NCBI RefSeq assembly: GCF_016862915.1
Contig: NZ_BONW01000004.1
Span: 124,001-188,000 of the forward strand
Source: Plantactinospora endophytica
Lineage (GTDB): Bacteria > Actinomycetota > Actinomycetes > Mycobacteriales > Micromonosporaceae
Direction of reading: 5' to 3'
Length of the DNA stretch: 64,000 nt
Positions 52,518 through 60,360 of this stretch are shown here, in pieces. Below the pieces are notes generated by a model. That model searched no databases. It saw only the letters and a list, made by a program, of their open reading frames with translations, and was not told the DNA's origin. How positions within the stretch are numbered: position 1 is the first letter of the stretch; each line of letters begins with the position of its first letter. Position numbers and translations under genes: made by a program.

Positions 52518-53104
52518 GGGTTGTCGCGGCGCCCGGTGCGCAGGGTGCGGGCCCACCAGGTCAGCTCGGTCAGCATCGTGTCGGCGGCCTGTCGGGTGGG
52601 TGCGTCGACGACGAGTGTGCCGTTCTGGTCGACCAGGCGCCGGGGCCCGGCGATGGCGACCGCGTTGCGGGTGGTGGCGCCGTACAGTTCGGGGAAGACC
52701 AGGCGGAGCTGTTCGACGGCTCGGATGCCGCCGGAGGACGCGCCGTAGGAGACGAAGCCGACCGGCTTGAACATCCACTCTCGATAGTGCCAGTCGATCG
52801 CGTTCTTCAGCGCGGCCGGAAAGCTGTGGTTGTATTCGGGGGTCACCACCACGAAGCCGTCCGCCGAGGCCAGCCGGCCGGCGATCGGGCTGTTCGGGTT
52901 GCCGCCGGCCGGGGTGCCGGACAGCGGTAGATCGACCTCGGCCAGGTCGACCAGGTCGACGGCGAGGTACGTACGCCGCCGGGCCGTCTCGGTGAACCAG
53001 TCGGCGACGATCCTGCCGACCCGTGGTCGACGGACGCTGCCGACGATTACCGCGAGGGTGAGATCCGGGGCGGGGACGATGGGGGAGCGTTCCGGCTCGG
53101 TCAT
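52505..53104 (-). CDS. NADPH-dependent FMN reductase family protein
   Basis: 199-residue flavodoxin-like oxidoreductase that binds FMN and uses NAD(P)H. The phosphate-binding loop is G-S-V-R-R-P-R-V-G near residue 21, and P-E-Y-N-H-S-F-P-A-A-L-K-N-A-I-D-W, the family's core motif, is at about 95-111. ATG 53104 lies seven bases after TAGCGT on the minus strand (53117-53112) without a ribosome site, so it is probably leaderless. The longer frame upstream has no similarity. Its 3' end overlaps that of the acetyltransferase gene. Confidence 0.9.
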   Translation of the reverse strand: MTEPERSPIVPAPDLTLAVIVGSVRRPRVGRIVADWFTETARRRTYLAVDLVDLAEVDLPLSGTPAGGNPNSPIAGRLASADGFVVVTPEYNHSFPAALKNAIDWHYREWMFKPVGFVSYGASSGGIRAVEQLRLVFPELYGATTRNAVAIAGPRRLVDQNGTLVVDAPTRQAADTMLTELTWWARTLRTGRRDNPYPG

Positions 53105-53130
53105 GCGGGCCACGCTAGAACCACAACGAA

Positions 53131-53422
53131 TGTTGAGGTCAAGCTCGACTGTCGTCGCTGTCGTCGCTGTCGGTTCGCGCGGGAGTCGCCGTCCCAGGAC
53201 CTGGTTCTCGTCGTCATCAAGTGGATCCTGAGCAGGACGGACGACCCGTACGAGGGTGCCCGGCGCGAGCCCGGGTTCGCCAACCTGTGGTCCGTGCGGA
53301 TCCGCAACACCGCTGAGGGGCCCAGGACGGGCTTCACCGTCGTGCTCTGCTCCTACTTCGTCAACTAGGAGAAGCACCAGGTGGAGGCCGACAACTTCGC
53401 CACCCTCAGCTACCCGGTCTGA
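53131..53422 (+). pseudogene. Remnant of an unidentified gene with an in-frame amber stop
   Basis: In frame 2 the bases read as protein-like sequence, V-L-V-V-I-K-W-I-L-S-R-T-D-D-P-Y, continuing to F-V-N then TAG (53366-53368), and then coherently E-K-H-Q-V-E-A-D-N-F-A-T-L-S-Y-P-V to TGA 53422. No start codon with a ribosome site opens it, and the upstream part carries TGTCGTCGC repeats. I do not recognise the family. It looks like a decayed gene lacking its N terminus. Confidence 0.45.
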
Positions 53423-53483
53423 CGGGGCGGCCCGGCGCGTTGGCGGCTCACGCCACATTGCGGCCGGCAGGTACAGAGGAGGG

Positions 53484-53888
53484 ATGCGGAGCGTGGTCGT
53501 CCTCATGGCACTGTCGTTGTCGAGTACGTTCCTGGAGCGCGAACTTCCGGCACAGGCGATACGCGTCGGACCCGATCCGGCCGCGAAGCGGCACCGCGAG
53601 CGGCAGCTCCTCCAACAGATCGAGCGGGTCCTCACCGGCGGTCGGGACGTGGTCGTCGACGCGTCCTCGCGGAGTACTCGACGCGCCGTCATCCGCAGCG
53701 CGAGGACGAACGGCGCACGGGTGGTCGGTTATTGGGCGCGGCCACCGGAGCTGGGCATGCCCTGGATCCTCGAGTACGAACCGGAGTACAGCCAGCTGAG
53801 ACGGCGACCGCACAGGGCGGAGGGATTCGACGTGCTCTACGAGATCGTCGGCCCGGAGGAAGCGGACTACCAGCTCCGAGAGCTCTGA
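53484..53888 (+). CDS. Kinase-like P-loop family protein lacking the Walker A motif
   Basis: 134 residues resembling small AAA/zeta-toxin-type kinases of actinomycetes: V-V-V-L-M at the N terminus, S-T-F-L-E-R-E-L-P, I-R-V-G-P-D, G-R-D-V-V-V-D-A-S-S-R-S-T and a C-terminal A-E-G-F-D-V-L-Y-E-I. In active relatives the first strand is followed by G-x-P-G-S-G-K-S-T; here it reads M-A-L-S-L-S-S-T, without Gly-Lys, and the usual R-N-R region is altered. ATP binding is therefore unlikely and the gene may be decaying. ATG 53484 abuts its GGAGGG site; GTG 53493 has better spacing. A decaying remnant precedes it. Confidence 0.5.
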   Translation: MRSVVVLMALSLSSTFLERELPAQAIRVGPDPAAKRHRERQLLQQIERVLTGGRDVVVDASSRSTRRAVIRSARTNGARVVGYWARPPELGMPWILEYEPEYSQLRRRPHRAEGFDVLYEIVGPEEADYQLREL

Positions 53889-54056
53889 GCCGGCTGACGC
53901 CGGCCGGGTGGACGGGCCGGTGCCGGGTCGGTTGTCCAGTCGTGTCCAACCGGGTCCAGGATCCCCGGCGACGTACCCGGACATCGAAGAGCATCTTCTC
54001 CAGTAGCGGCGCCGGCGGGGGTCCGGCGCACATGCCTACCGAGGAGGAGTCACTCC

Positions 54057-55136
54057 ATGAGAGTCCTGTCCAAGAGGGCGAACTGGGCGACGTCCGTGGC
54101 GGTCGCCCTGGTGATGGCGGCACCGGCGCTCGCCCTGGGCCAGTCGGCGACCGCCGCACCGGCACCGGGGCTGGACCCCGGCGCCACCGCCGAGGCGTGG
54201 GCGGCCGGGCGGGCCGCGTACGGGCCGAACGCGACCGAGCACCAGGCGATCGTGGCGTACTGGACGCCGGAGCGGATGCGGGCGGCACAGCCGGTCGAGG
54301 AGTCACCTGCCTACCAGCAGGCGGTCGAGCGGTACGTCGACAGCGGCCAGGCCACCCGCCGGTCGGTGGACCGGGGCGCCCGGCTGACGGTCCCGCCGGC
54401 CGCCGGTGAACTGGGCATGCCGAGCAGCGGTCCGGTGCCGGCGGCGCTGAACCCGAACTTCGCCTCCAACCACCCGACCGCGCGGACCAGCGGCAAGGTC
54501 TTCTTCACCATGGGCGGCGGCAACTTCGTCTGCTCCGGAACCGTGGTCAACTCCGAGGGCCAGGACACCGTCTGGACCGCCGGGCACTGCACCCACCCCG
54601 GCGGGCCGGGCGGCGCGCTGGCCACCAACTGGTCCTTCGTGCCCGCGTTCGACGACGACCTGGCCAATCCCCGGCCCTTCGGCACCTGGACCGCGGCCCG
54701 GCTCTTCCCGGCGCCGGGCTGGACCGCCAGCTCCAACTTCAACGAGGACATGGCCGTCGCGATCATGAACACGCTCAACGGCCAGCACATCGTGGCCCGG
54801 CTCGGCGGGCAGGGCCTGGACGTCAACCGGGGCCTGAACGTGCCGATCAACGCCTTCGGCTACCCGGCCGAGGCCCCCTTCGACGGCGGCAACCTGCTGC
54901 GCTGCTCCGGCACCTCGCAGCCGGAGTTCCAGGGCGCCACCCAGACCATCCGGATCCCCTGCGACATGACCCGTGGCTCCAGCGGCGGCGGCTGGCTGCT
55001 CAACTGGGACGGCAACTTCGGCTTCCTGTACGGCGTCAACAGCCGGATCGACCGGATCGTCAGCCCGACGATCATGATCTCGCCGTTCTTCGACAACACC
55101 GCGCTGACCCTCTACAACCAGACCCGCAACCTCTGA
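54057..55136 (+). CDS. Secreted trypsin-like serine protease
   Basis: 359-residue exported peptidase of the S1 fold (glutamyl-endopeptidase-like). A signal peptide (1-34, ending A-T-A-A) and a pro-region to about 120 precede the catalytic domain, with His177 in W-T-A-G-H-C-T, Asp231 in N-E-D-M-A-V and Ser309 in T-R-G-S-S-G-G-G-W. Four Cys could form two disulfides. ATG 54057 follows GAGGAGG. A hairpin at 55154 ends transcription. Confidence 0.9.
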   Translation: MRVLSKRANWATSVAVALVMAAPALALGQSATAAPAPGLDPGATAEAWAAGRAAYGPNATEHQAIVAYWTPERMRAAQPVEESPAYQQAVERYVDSGQATRRSVDRGARLTVPPAAGELGMPSSGPVPAALNPNFASNHPTARTSGKVFFTMGGGNFVCSGTVVNSEGQDTVWTAGHCTHPGGPGGALATNWSFVPAFDDDLANPRPFGTWTAARLFPAPGWTASSNFNEDMAVAIMNTLNGQHIVARLGGQGLDVNRGLNVPINAFGYPAEAPFDGGNLLRCSGTSQPEFQGATQTIRIPCDMTRGSSGGGWLLNWDGNFGFLYGVNSRIDRIVSPTIMISPFFDNTALTLYNQTRNL

Positions 55137-55153
55137 CCACCTGATCGTCGGAA

Positions 55154-55199
55154 CGGCTCCGGCGGGCGGACCCGTACCAGGGTTCGTCCGCCGAAGCCG
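55154..55199. terminator. Hairpin between protease and convergent hydrolase genes
   Basis: GGCGGGCGGACCC (55161-55173) pairs with GGGTTCGTCCGCC (55180-55192) using two wobble pairs, flanked by CGGC/GCCG (55154-55157, 55196-55199). It is 18 bases after the protease stop. Confidence 0.65.
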
Positions 55200-55234
55200 T
55201 CGCCGTCCGGCACCGCCGTCCCGAGAAGGCATCC

Positions 55235-55273
55235 GGGGGAGTCGCCCGGAGGAGTCGTCCGGAGGAGTCGTCC
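55235..55273. repeat. 13-bp tandem repeat, three units
   Basis: Units at 55235-55247, 55248-55260 and 55261-55273; the last two are identical (GGAGGAGTCGTCC), the first differs at two bases. It lies between the terminator and the hydrolase stop. Confidence 0.8.
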
Positions 55274-55294
55274 GGGCCGTCGGCGTACCTGGGG

Positions 55295-56182
55295 TTATCG
55301 GGCCATCGCCGGCTGGCGCTGCGTCCGGCCGAGGAACTCCCGGATGTACCCGGCGATCTCGTCGACGTGGGTCTCCAGCGCGAAGTGACCGGTGTCGAGC
55401 AGGTGGATCTCGGCGTCCGGCAGGTCCTGCTGGAAGGCGTGCGCGCCGGCCGGGCCGAAGACCGGATCGTTGGCGCCCCAGACCGCGAGCAGCGGTACAT
55501 GGGTCTGCCGGAAACACTCCTGCGCCTTCGGGTAGATCTCCAGGTTCGTCTGGTAGTCCCGGAAGAGTTGGAGCTGGTTCTCGTGGTTGCCGGGCCGGGC
55601 GAGCACCTCCATCGCGTGGTGCCAGGCGTCCGGGCTGATCAGGCTGACATCCGGCACCCCGGTCTCGTATTGCGCCCGGACCTCCTTCTCGGTGAAGGCC
55701 AGCCGGGCGGCGGCCTCGTTCTTCGGCCCAGGATCCTTCGCGTACGCGAACAGCGGCTTCCAGAACTTGTCGACGAAGCCCTCCTGGTAGGCGTTCCCGC
55801 TCTGGGTGACGATCGCGGAGATGCTCTCCGGTCGGCGCAGCAGCAGCCGCAACGCGATCGGCGCACCGTAGTCCTGCATGTAGACGGCGTACCGGCGGAT
55901 GTCGAGCTGGTCCAGCAGGCTCATGGTCACGTCGGTGAGCGCGTCGAAGGTGTACGGGAAGTCGCCCAGCGACGGGACCGAGGAGTAGCCGAACCCGATG
56001 TGGTCCGGAGCCACGACGTGGTACTGGTCGGCCAGGGCCGGGATCAGGTTCCGGAACATGTGCGAGCTGGTCGGGAAGCCGTGCAGCAGGACCAGTGGGG
56101 GAGCGTCCGGCGGGCCGGCCTCGCGGTAGAAGACCTCCATTCCGTCGACCGTCGCCGTCCGGTGGTGCACTCCGCCGATCAT
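55295..56182 (-). CDS. Alpha/beta hydrolase, haloalkane dehalogenase/epoxide hydrolase-like
   Basis: 295 residues. H-G-F-P-T-S-S-H-M-F oxyanion segment near 34, Asp nucleophile at residue 104 in Y-M-Q-D-Y-G-A-P, acid in W-G-A-N-D-P-V-F-G and His in D-T-G-H-F-A-L-E. An Asp nucleophile rather than Ser places it with dehalogenases and epoxide hydrolases. ATG 56182 is the first codon of the family-like N terminus. Natural substrate unknown. Its upstream region is a gene remnant. Confidence 0.88.
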   Translation of the reverse strand: MIGGVHHRTATVDGMEVFYREAGPPDAPPLVLLHGFPTSSHMFRNLIPALADQYHVVAPDHIGFGYSSVPSLGDFPYTFDALTDVTMSLLDQLDIRRYAVYMQDYGAPIALRLLLRRPESISAIVTQSGNAYQEGFVDKFWKPLFAYAKDPGPKNEAAARLAFTEKEVRAQYETGVPDVSLISPDAWHHAMEVLARPGNHENQLQLFRDYQTNLEIYPKAQECFRQTHVPLLAVWGANDPVFGPAGAHAFQQDLPDAEIHLLDTGHFALETHVDEIAGYIREFLGRTQRQPAMAR

Positions 56183-56335
56183 GTTTTCCCCCGATCTGCC
56201 CCTTTCCTCTCATCCTGCCCGCAGCCCGGCGCTCTCCGGGCGGGTATCGACGCTGGCGGACGTACCCGATCCGGGTTTGCGGCAACGGGGGCCGGCGCGC
56301 GCCGACGGCGGCCGACCCCGACGGACCCTGGCGGT

Positions 56336-56620
56336 TCAGGGCTGGAGGAACCACGGGCTGGTGTACGCCACGCCCCAGTCGTTGCACGGATGGTCCGCCG
56401 GCCCAGGGCTGGCGTTCGGCTGCGTCGGATCGGAGATCCGCAGCACCACCCAGTGCCCGTCGACGATGTCCCGGAGACCCGGGTGGCGAAGAACCGGCCG
56501 GCCTGCATCGCGGGGTGTCGTTGTGCAGGTCGGCGTGGACCAGCGTGGTGCCCTGGGTGATCAGGGACGCCCGCGACGCGCCGGTGCCCGCGGCCTGGTT
56601 CGGCCCGGCCGCCCGGACGG
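56336..56620 (-). pseudogene. C-terminal remnant of an unidentified protein with two frame breaks
   Basis: On the minus strand three reading frames join into one coherent protein end. G-T-T-L-V-H-A-D-L-H-N-D-T-P runs to about 56512, then M-Q-A-G-R-F-F-A-T-R-V-S-G to about 56470, then D-I-V-D-G-H-W-V-V-L-R-I-S and on through P-W-F-L-Q-P to TGA at 56336-56338. Each junction needs one restored base (a C in a C4 run near 56510 and one base in GGGAC near 56470). Two independent one-base losses argue for real decay. No full-length gene lies upstream; 28-bp repeats begin at 56621. I cannot name the family. The rest of 56183-56335 holds no gene. Confidence 0.5.
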
Positions 56621-56676
56621 CTCGGCGGGGCTCCGGGAGTTGGGCCGGCTCAGTGGGGCTCCGGGAGTTGGGCCGG
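56621..56676. repeat. 28-bp tandem repeat related to the phosphoesterase 3' end
   Basis: Units 56621-56648 and 56649-56676 differ at two bases. A diverged third copy at about 56704-56727 coincides with the stop codon region of the phosphoesterase gene (G-H-E-L-P-E-P-H). The repeat therefore looks like tandem duplication of that gene's end. Confidence 0.75.
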
Positions 56677-56704
56677 CTCGGGCCGCTCAGGAGTTTCGTC
56701 CGGC

Positions 56705-57544
56705 TCAGTGGGGCTCGGGGAGTTCGTGGCCGGTGAGCAGGCGGGCGCCGTCGAGCACCAGCGGCTCCCAGCGGGCCGCCCCGGTACGCCCGTGTTTCGG
56801 GTCGACACCGGTGAAGACCCGGCCGCCGATGCGTACCCGGACGTGCCGGGCGGACCAGTCGGCGGTGGCCCGCTGGCGTACCCGGCCGGGGCAGCGCCAG
56901 GTGCGGTCGTCGAAGCGTACGACCTGGGAGTGCCCGTGTACCTGGCCGAACGGCACGAACCCGCCCCCGGCGTAGTACTCCAGCCACGGCTCGTGCAGCT
57001 CCCAGCCCGCCTCCGCCCAGAACGGCCCAGCGGTCCGGTCCAGTCCGAACTCCCCGCCCCGGAACAGCAGCGGCTGCGGTCGTCCGTCGAGCAGTCGGGC
57101 CGCGAGCGCCGCGCTCGGCGGCTCGCCGAGTTCCCGCCAGGCGCCGACGGTCAGGCCGGCGTGGCAGACCAGCAGGTCCTCCGCGTCGGCCGTCCGGATC
57201 GCGACGGCCACCCGCAGCCGGCCCGCCGCCCACCAGGAGCGGAGCAGTTCGACGCCGGCCTCGTCGAGCTGCTCCGGCCAGAACGGCGTACCGCCGGGCA
57301 GGTACTGCGCCTCGTGGTTGCCGGCGAGCTGGATCCACCGCTCCGGCTCGCTGTCGAGGTACCGGCGGACCAGGTCCAGCACCGCCGGGCTGTCCGGGCC
57401 ACGGTCGACCAGGTCGCCGACCTGCACCACGGTCAGGTCGTCGGGCAGGCTGGGCCGGTCGGGATCCGCGCCCAGCGCCCGAAGCGCGGCGTGGAGCTGC
57501 TCGGGATGGCCTCCGACGTCACCGATCACCGCTATCCGGGCCAT
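56705..57544 (-). CDS. Calcineurin-like metallophosphoesterase
   Basis: 279-residue dinuclear-metal phosphoesterase. Metal motifs: I-G-D-V-G-G-H near the N terminus (the usual D-x-H-G is G-D-V-G-G-H), V-Q-V-G-D-L-V-D-R-G-P-D-S about 45, L-A-G-N-H-E about 77, and V-C-H-A-G-L and V-H-G-H-S-Q later. This is the PPP/Ap4A-hydrolase-like subgroup; protein phosphatase or dinucleotide hydrolase activity is possible. ATG 57544 follows GAGGAG at seven bases; the frame upstream was discarded. Confidence 0.9.
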   Translation of the reverse strand: MARIAVIGDVGGHPEQLHAALRALGADPDRPSLPDDLTVVQVGDLVDRGPDSPAVLDLVRRYLDSEPERWIQLAGNHEAQYLPGGTPFWPEQLDEAGVELLRSWWAAGRLRVAVAIRTADAEDLLVCHAGLTVGAWRELGEPPSAALAARLLDGRPQPLLFRGGEFGLDRTAGPFWAEAGWELHEPWLEYYAGGGFVPFGQVHGHSQVVRFDDRTWRCPGRVRQRATADWSARHVRVRIGGRVFTGVDPKHGRTGAARWEPLVLDGARLLTGHELPEPH

Positions 57545-57787
57545 CGCCGCTCCTCGACCGTGCCGCAACCGTCTCTGGCGAGACTATCTCGGCGACGATC
57601 TCCACACTGGCCGCTCGCCCTCTGCTCGGTCGTCGCTCGTCACGTCGGGTTACCGCGTCGCGCCGTGAGGCGATCCCCGACCACGTCCGGTGGCCGGCCG
57701 ACCCCGGGCCGTGCCGGTCAGGCAAACGCGGCCGAAATTTCGGTCCCGATCCCCGGCAGGCGGGCCAAACGCACCGAAGTGATCTAT

Positions 57788-57793
57788 TAGGGT
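57788..57793 (+). promoter_or_regulatory. -10 element of a leaderless transcript for the first WXG100-type gene
   Basis: TAGGGT, eight bases before ATG 57802, with no ribosome site between. Confidence 0.5.
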
Positions 57794-57801
57794 GCCTTGA
57801 C

Positions 57802-58122
57802 ATGACTGGCGGTTCAGGTGACGGGTTCACGGTAGACCCGACAGCGCTGGAGACCTTCTCCAAGACCAGCTTCGCCCGTGCGGACGACTTCGACGAGATC
57901 CGTGGCCGGCTCCGGGACGGCGCCGTCGGCCGCTCGTCCTTCGGCATCATGCCGGCCTCGTTCACCCTCTACGAGCAGTACGAGACTTGTCTGGACGAGT
58001 GCCTCGCGGCGCTGGCGGACGGGGTCGAGGTGATGGAGGTGATCGCCGACGCGGTCACCGCCGAGCGGGACTCGTACCTCAACAGCGACGCCGCCGCGCA
58101 GGCCCGGTTCGGCGGCGGCTGA
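57802..58122 (+). CDS. WXG100-like type VII secretion target protein
   Basis: 106-residue helical protein of the ESX-associated type (DUF2580/EspC-like): D-P-T-A-L-E-T-F-S-K near residue 12, then amphipathic helices with L-Y-E-Q-Y-E-T-C-L-D-E-C near 55 and Y-L-N-S-D-A-A-A-Q-A-R-F at the end. The W-x-G turn is replaced by S-S-F-G. Two Cys lie three residues apart. It opens a four-gene cassette with the larger WXG protein and a YbaB protein. Confidence 0.72.
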   Translation: MTGGSGDGFTVDPTALETFSKTSFARADDFDEIRGRLRDGAVGRSSFGIMPASFTLYEQYETCLDECLAALADGVEVMEVIADAVTAERDSYLNSDAAAQARFGGG

Positions 58123-58191
58123 CCGGCCGCCGCGCCGGCCACGGGTAGACGAACGACGAGCACGCAGAAGACCGACAAGGGGGAGGGTCGA

Positions 58192-59118
58192 GTGTCGACC
58201 GTCGCGCTCGAACGCAGCAAGAACTATTTCGAGCAGTTCATCGGCTCCGTGCCGGAACCGCTCCAGGGATTCACCCGTACGGTGCTGTCGCCGTTCGAGC
58301 AGCTCCTCGAACAGGTGGCCGGCGACCCCGACGACCTGATGCGCGGCGCGGAGCGCTGCCTCGCGGCCTCCACGGACGTGCTCGGCATCGCGGCGCAGCA
58401 GCAGGCCGACCGGGCGCAGCTCCAGCCGCCGGCCTGGGGCGGCAGCGCCCAGGAGGCGTTCCAGACCGGGCTGACCAACGTCGAGCAGACGATCCGGCAG
58501 CTCGCCGAGGGCCTGAACGCGGCCAAGGAGGTACTCGTCGAGGCGGCGAACGCGGCCGTCGACGCGTTCAACCTGCTCTGTGAGCTGATCTTCGAGTTCC
58601 TGACCGCCTTCCTGATCGAGGCGATCATCGCCGCCGCCGCGGCGTTCTTCAGCTTCGGCGCCTCGATCGCCGCCTTCGTCGTACGCTGGCTGGCCCGGCT
58701 GGCGTTGACGCTGGGCCGGGGTGCCCGGATCGTCAGCAAGCTGGTCCGGATCCTGGTGAAGCTGGCCCGCAAGCTGGACGACGTCAAGGCGATCCTCACC
58801 CGCTACCGTCAGCGGGTGATGGAGCTGCGCAAACTGAAGAAGGAGTACGCCGTCTGGCGGCAACAGGGCCGTACCGCGCAGGGGCGGGCGATCCTGGCGG
58901 AGCACAGCCTCAAGGTCGGCGTACCCCGCTTCGTCTTCAACCAGATCTCGCCGGTCAACCTGAGCGGCAAGGGCGGTGCGGTGCTGGACACCGCCGTCGG
59001 CATGCACGACATCTCGGACGGGCAGAAGGACCGCAACTACGCGACCGACGGCACGTACCGGCAGGACATCGGCCCGTACACCAAGAGTGCGCAGGATCTG
59101 ATCGACTCGGTGGGCTGA
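58192..59118 (+). CDS. WXG100-domain protein with hydrophobic and C-terminal extension
   Basis: 308 residues. The WXG-like hairpin occupies the N-terminal third, with P-A-W-G-G-S-A-Q-E-A-F at about 82-92. Residues about 122-170 form one or two very hydrophobic helices (F-L-T-A-F-L-I-E-A-I-I-A-A-A-A-A-F-F). A Lys/Arg-rich helical segment (190-240) and a polar C-terminal domain end at S-A-Q-D-L-I-D-S-V-G. Such a layout fits a type VII secretion substrate of the polymorphic effector kind, though no known toxin motif is seen. GTG 58192 follows GGGGGAGGG. Confidence 0.68.
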   Translation: MSTVALERSKNYFEQFIGSVPEPLQGFTRTVLSPFEQLLEQVAGDPDDLMRGAERCLAASTDVLGIAAQQQADRAQLQPPAWGGSAQEAFQTGLTNVEQTIRQLAEGLNAAKEVLVEAANAAVDAFNLLCELIFEFLTAFLIEAIIAAAAAFFSFGASIAAFVVRWLARLALTLGRGARIVSKLVRILVKLARKLDDVKAILTRYRQRVMELRKLKKEYAVWRQQGRTAQGRAILAEHSLKVGVPRFVFNQISPVNLSGKGGAVLDTAVGMHDISDGQKDRNYATDGTYRQDIGPYTKSAQDLIDSVG

Positions 59119-59179
59119 CCGGCCGCCCGGCGGACCGGTAGCCCGTGCACCGAAGCGGACGAGGGTAGGAGAGGACGAC

Positions 59180-59509
59180 GTGGCGGAATATCCCGCGTTG
59201 GATCGGCTGGAGCAGCTCGCGAACGGTCTGGACGACCTCCAGTTCCAGATGAACCGGCGGATCGAGGAACTCCAGGCGCAGCCGGTCGAACTGGAGAGCG
59301 AGAGCGGCGCCGTACGGGTCACGGTCGACCACGGCGGTCGGGTGGACCGGGTCGACATCACCTCCCGGGGCATGCGATACAGCCCCGAGCAGCTCGGCTC
59401 GGAGATCACCGGCACCATCCGGCGGGCGCAGCGGGAGGCGACCCGGCGGTTGCAGGACTCCATGCGGGAGGTGCTGGGCAGCGCTGCCGACGACTATCCG
59501 CTGAGCTGA
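59180..59509 (+). CDS. YbaB/EbfC-family nucleoid-associated protein
   Basis: 109 residues with the YbaB core: an N-terminal helix (L-D-R-L-E-Q-L-A-N-G-L-D-D-L-Q), strands V-R-V-T-V-D-H-G-G-R-V-D-R-V-D-I and a C-terminal helix (I-R-R-A-Q-R-E-A-T-R-R-L-Q-D-S-M). YbaB paralogues frequently accompany WXG100 genes in actinomycetes, in a role unknown. GTG 59180 follows AGGAGAGGA. Confidence 0.82.
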   Translation: MAEYPALDRLEQLANGLDDLQFQMNRRIEELQAQPVELESESGAVRVTVDHGGRVDRVDITSRGMRYSPEQLGSEITGTIRRAQREATRRLQDSMREVLGSAADDYPLS

Positions 59510-59512
59510 CCG

Positions 59513-60130
59513 ATGTCGACCGACTACCGCCACCGCTACGCTGACGCGGTTACCAGCAAGCTGGAGCCGGGCGAGGCGATCCTCGCGCTCAGTGAGGCCA
59601 AGCGCCCGCATGGCCTGGCGCCGGACCCGCCGCCCCGACCGCCGGAGCCGTCCCCCGGCGACGGGGCGAAGGTGGCCGGGATGGGGCTGGCCAACGTCGC
59701 GCTCAGCGGTGTCGAGGCGATCGACAACATCGGTGGCGGCGGCCCGACCGACTGGCTGATCCGGCTCTTCTTCGGGCGTGCCGCCCGGGGCCGGCTCGAC
59801 TCGGTCGCCGCCGACTACGTCCGGGCGGTGGCGACCGACCAGCGGCTGCTGGCGGTGGTCACCGACCGGCGGTTCGTGGTCTACCGGATCGGCCGCTCGA
59901 CCGAGATACGACCGTTCGGGCAGCCGCCCAAGCCGTTGGTGGCGGCGAAGTTGAAGCCACTGTGGACGGTGGACCGGGCGGTCGTCGCCGGGGCGCGGCG
60001 CCGCTGGCACCGGCTGCACGGCGCCCGGCTCCGGGTGACCTTCCGGGACAACTCCTGGCTGGAGCTGACCGGCCCGCTCTGCCTGGGCCGCCGGCGGGCC
60101 GACGAACTCCGGGCCGCCCTCGGCGGCTGA
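59513..60130 (+). CDS. Hypothetical protein with bacterial PH-like domain
   Basis: 205 residues. Pro-rich stretch (P-P-P-R-P-P-E-P-S-P at about 39-48), then a beta-rich C-terminal part (V-R-A-V-A-T-D-Q-R-L-L-A-V-V-T-D-R-R-F-V-V-Y-R) resembling bacterial PH folds. It starts three bases after the YbaB stop, so it is the fourth cassette member. No signal peptide. Role unknown, possibly a peripheral membrane adaptor. Confidence 0.6.
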   Translation: MSTDYRHRYADAVTSKLEPGEAILALSEAKRPHGLAPDPPPRPPEPSPGDGAKVAGMGLANVALSGVEAIDNIGGGGPTDWLIRLFFGRAARGRLDSVAADYVRAVATDQRLLAVVTDRRFVVYRIGRSTEIRPFGQPPKPLVAAKLKPLWTVDRAVVAGARRRWHRLHGARLRVTFRDNSWLELTGPLCLGRRRADELRAALGG

Positions 60131-60142
60131 GCCCGGCCCGAA

Positions 60143-60302
60143 TTGGTGCGTCTGGCCCGAAGCGGCGTGGCCGGATCGGGGCGCTGTGGCTGGCTCGAAG
60201 TTGTGTAGCCGGCTCGGGGTGACGTGGCCAGCCCGAAGTGGCGTGGCCAGCCAGCCGGCTCGGGGCGGTGTGGCCGGATCGGGGCGGCGTGGCCGGGGCG
60301 GG
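60143..60302. repeat. Eight degenerate 19-bp repeats
   Basis: Units such as GCGGCGTGGCCGGATCGGG at 60162-60180, with related units at 60181-60199, 60200-60218, 60219-60237, 60265-60283 and 60284-60302, one unit with an 8-bp insertion at 60238-60264 and one at 60143-60161. They fill the spacer between the WXG cassette and the next gene. No open frame is maintained by 19-bp units. Confidence 0.8.
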
Positions 60303-60360
60303 CTACCGTGACCCGATGACGACGGGTACCGGGACCGCCGGTCGCCGAGGAGGTCCGAAG

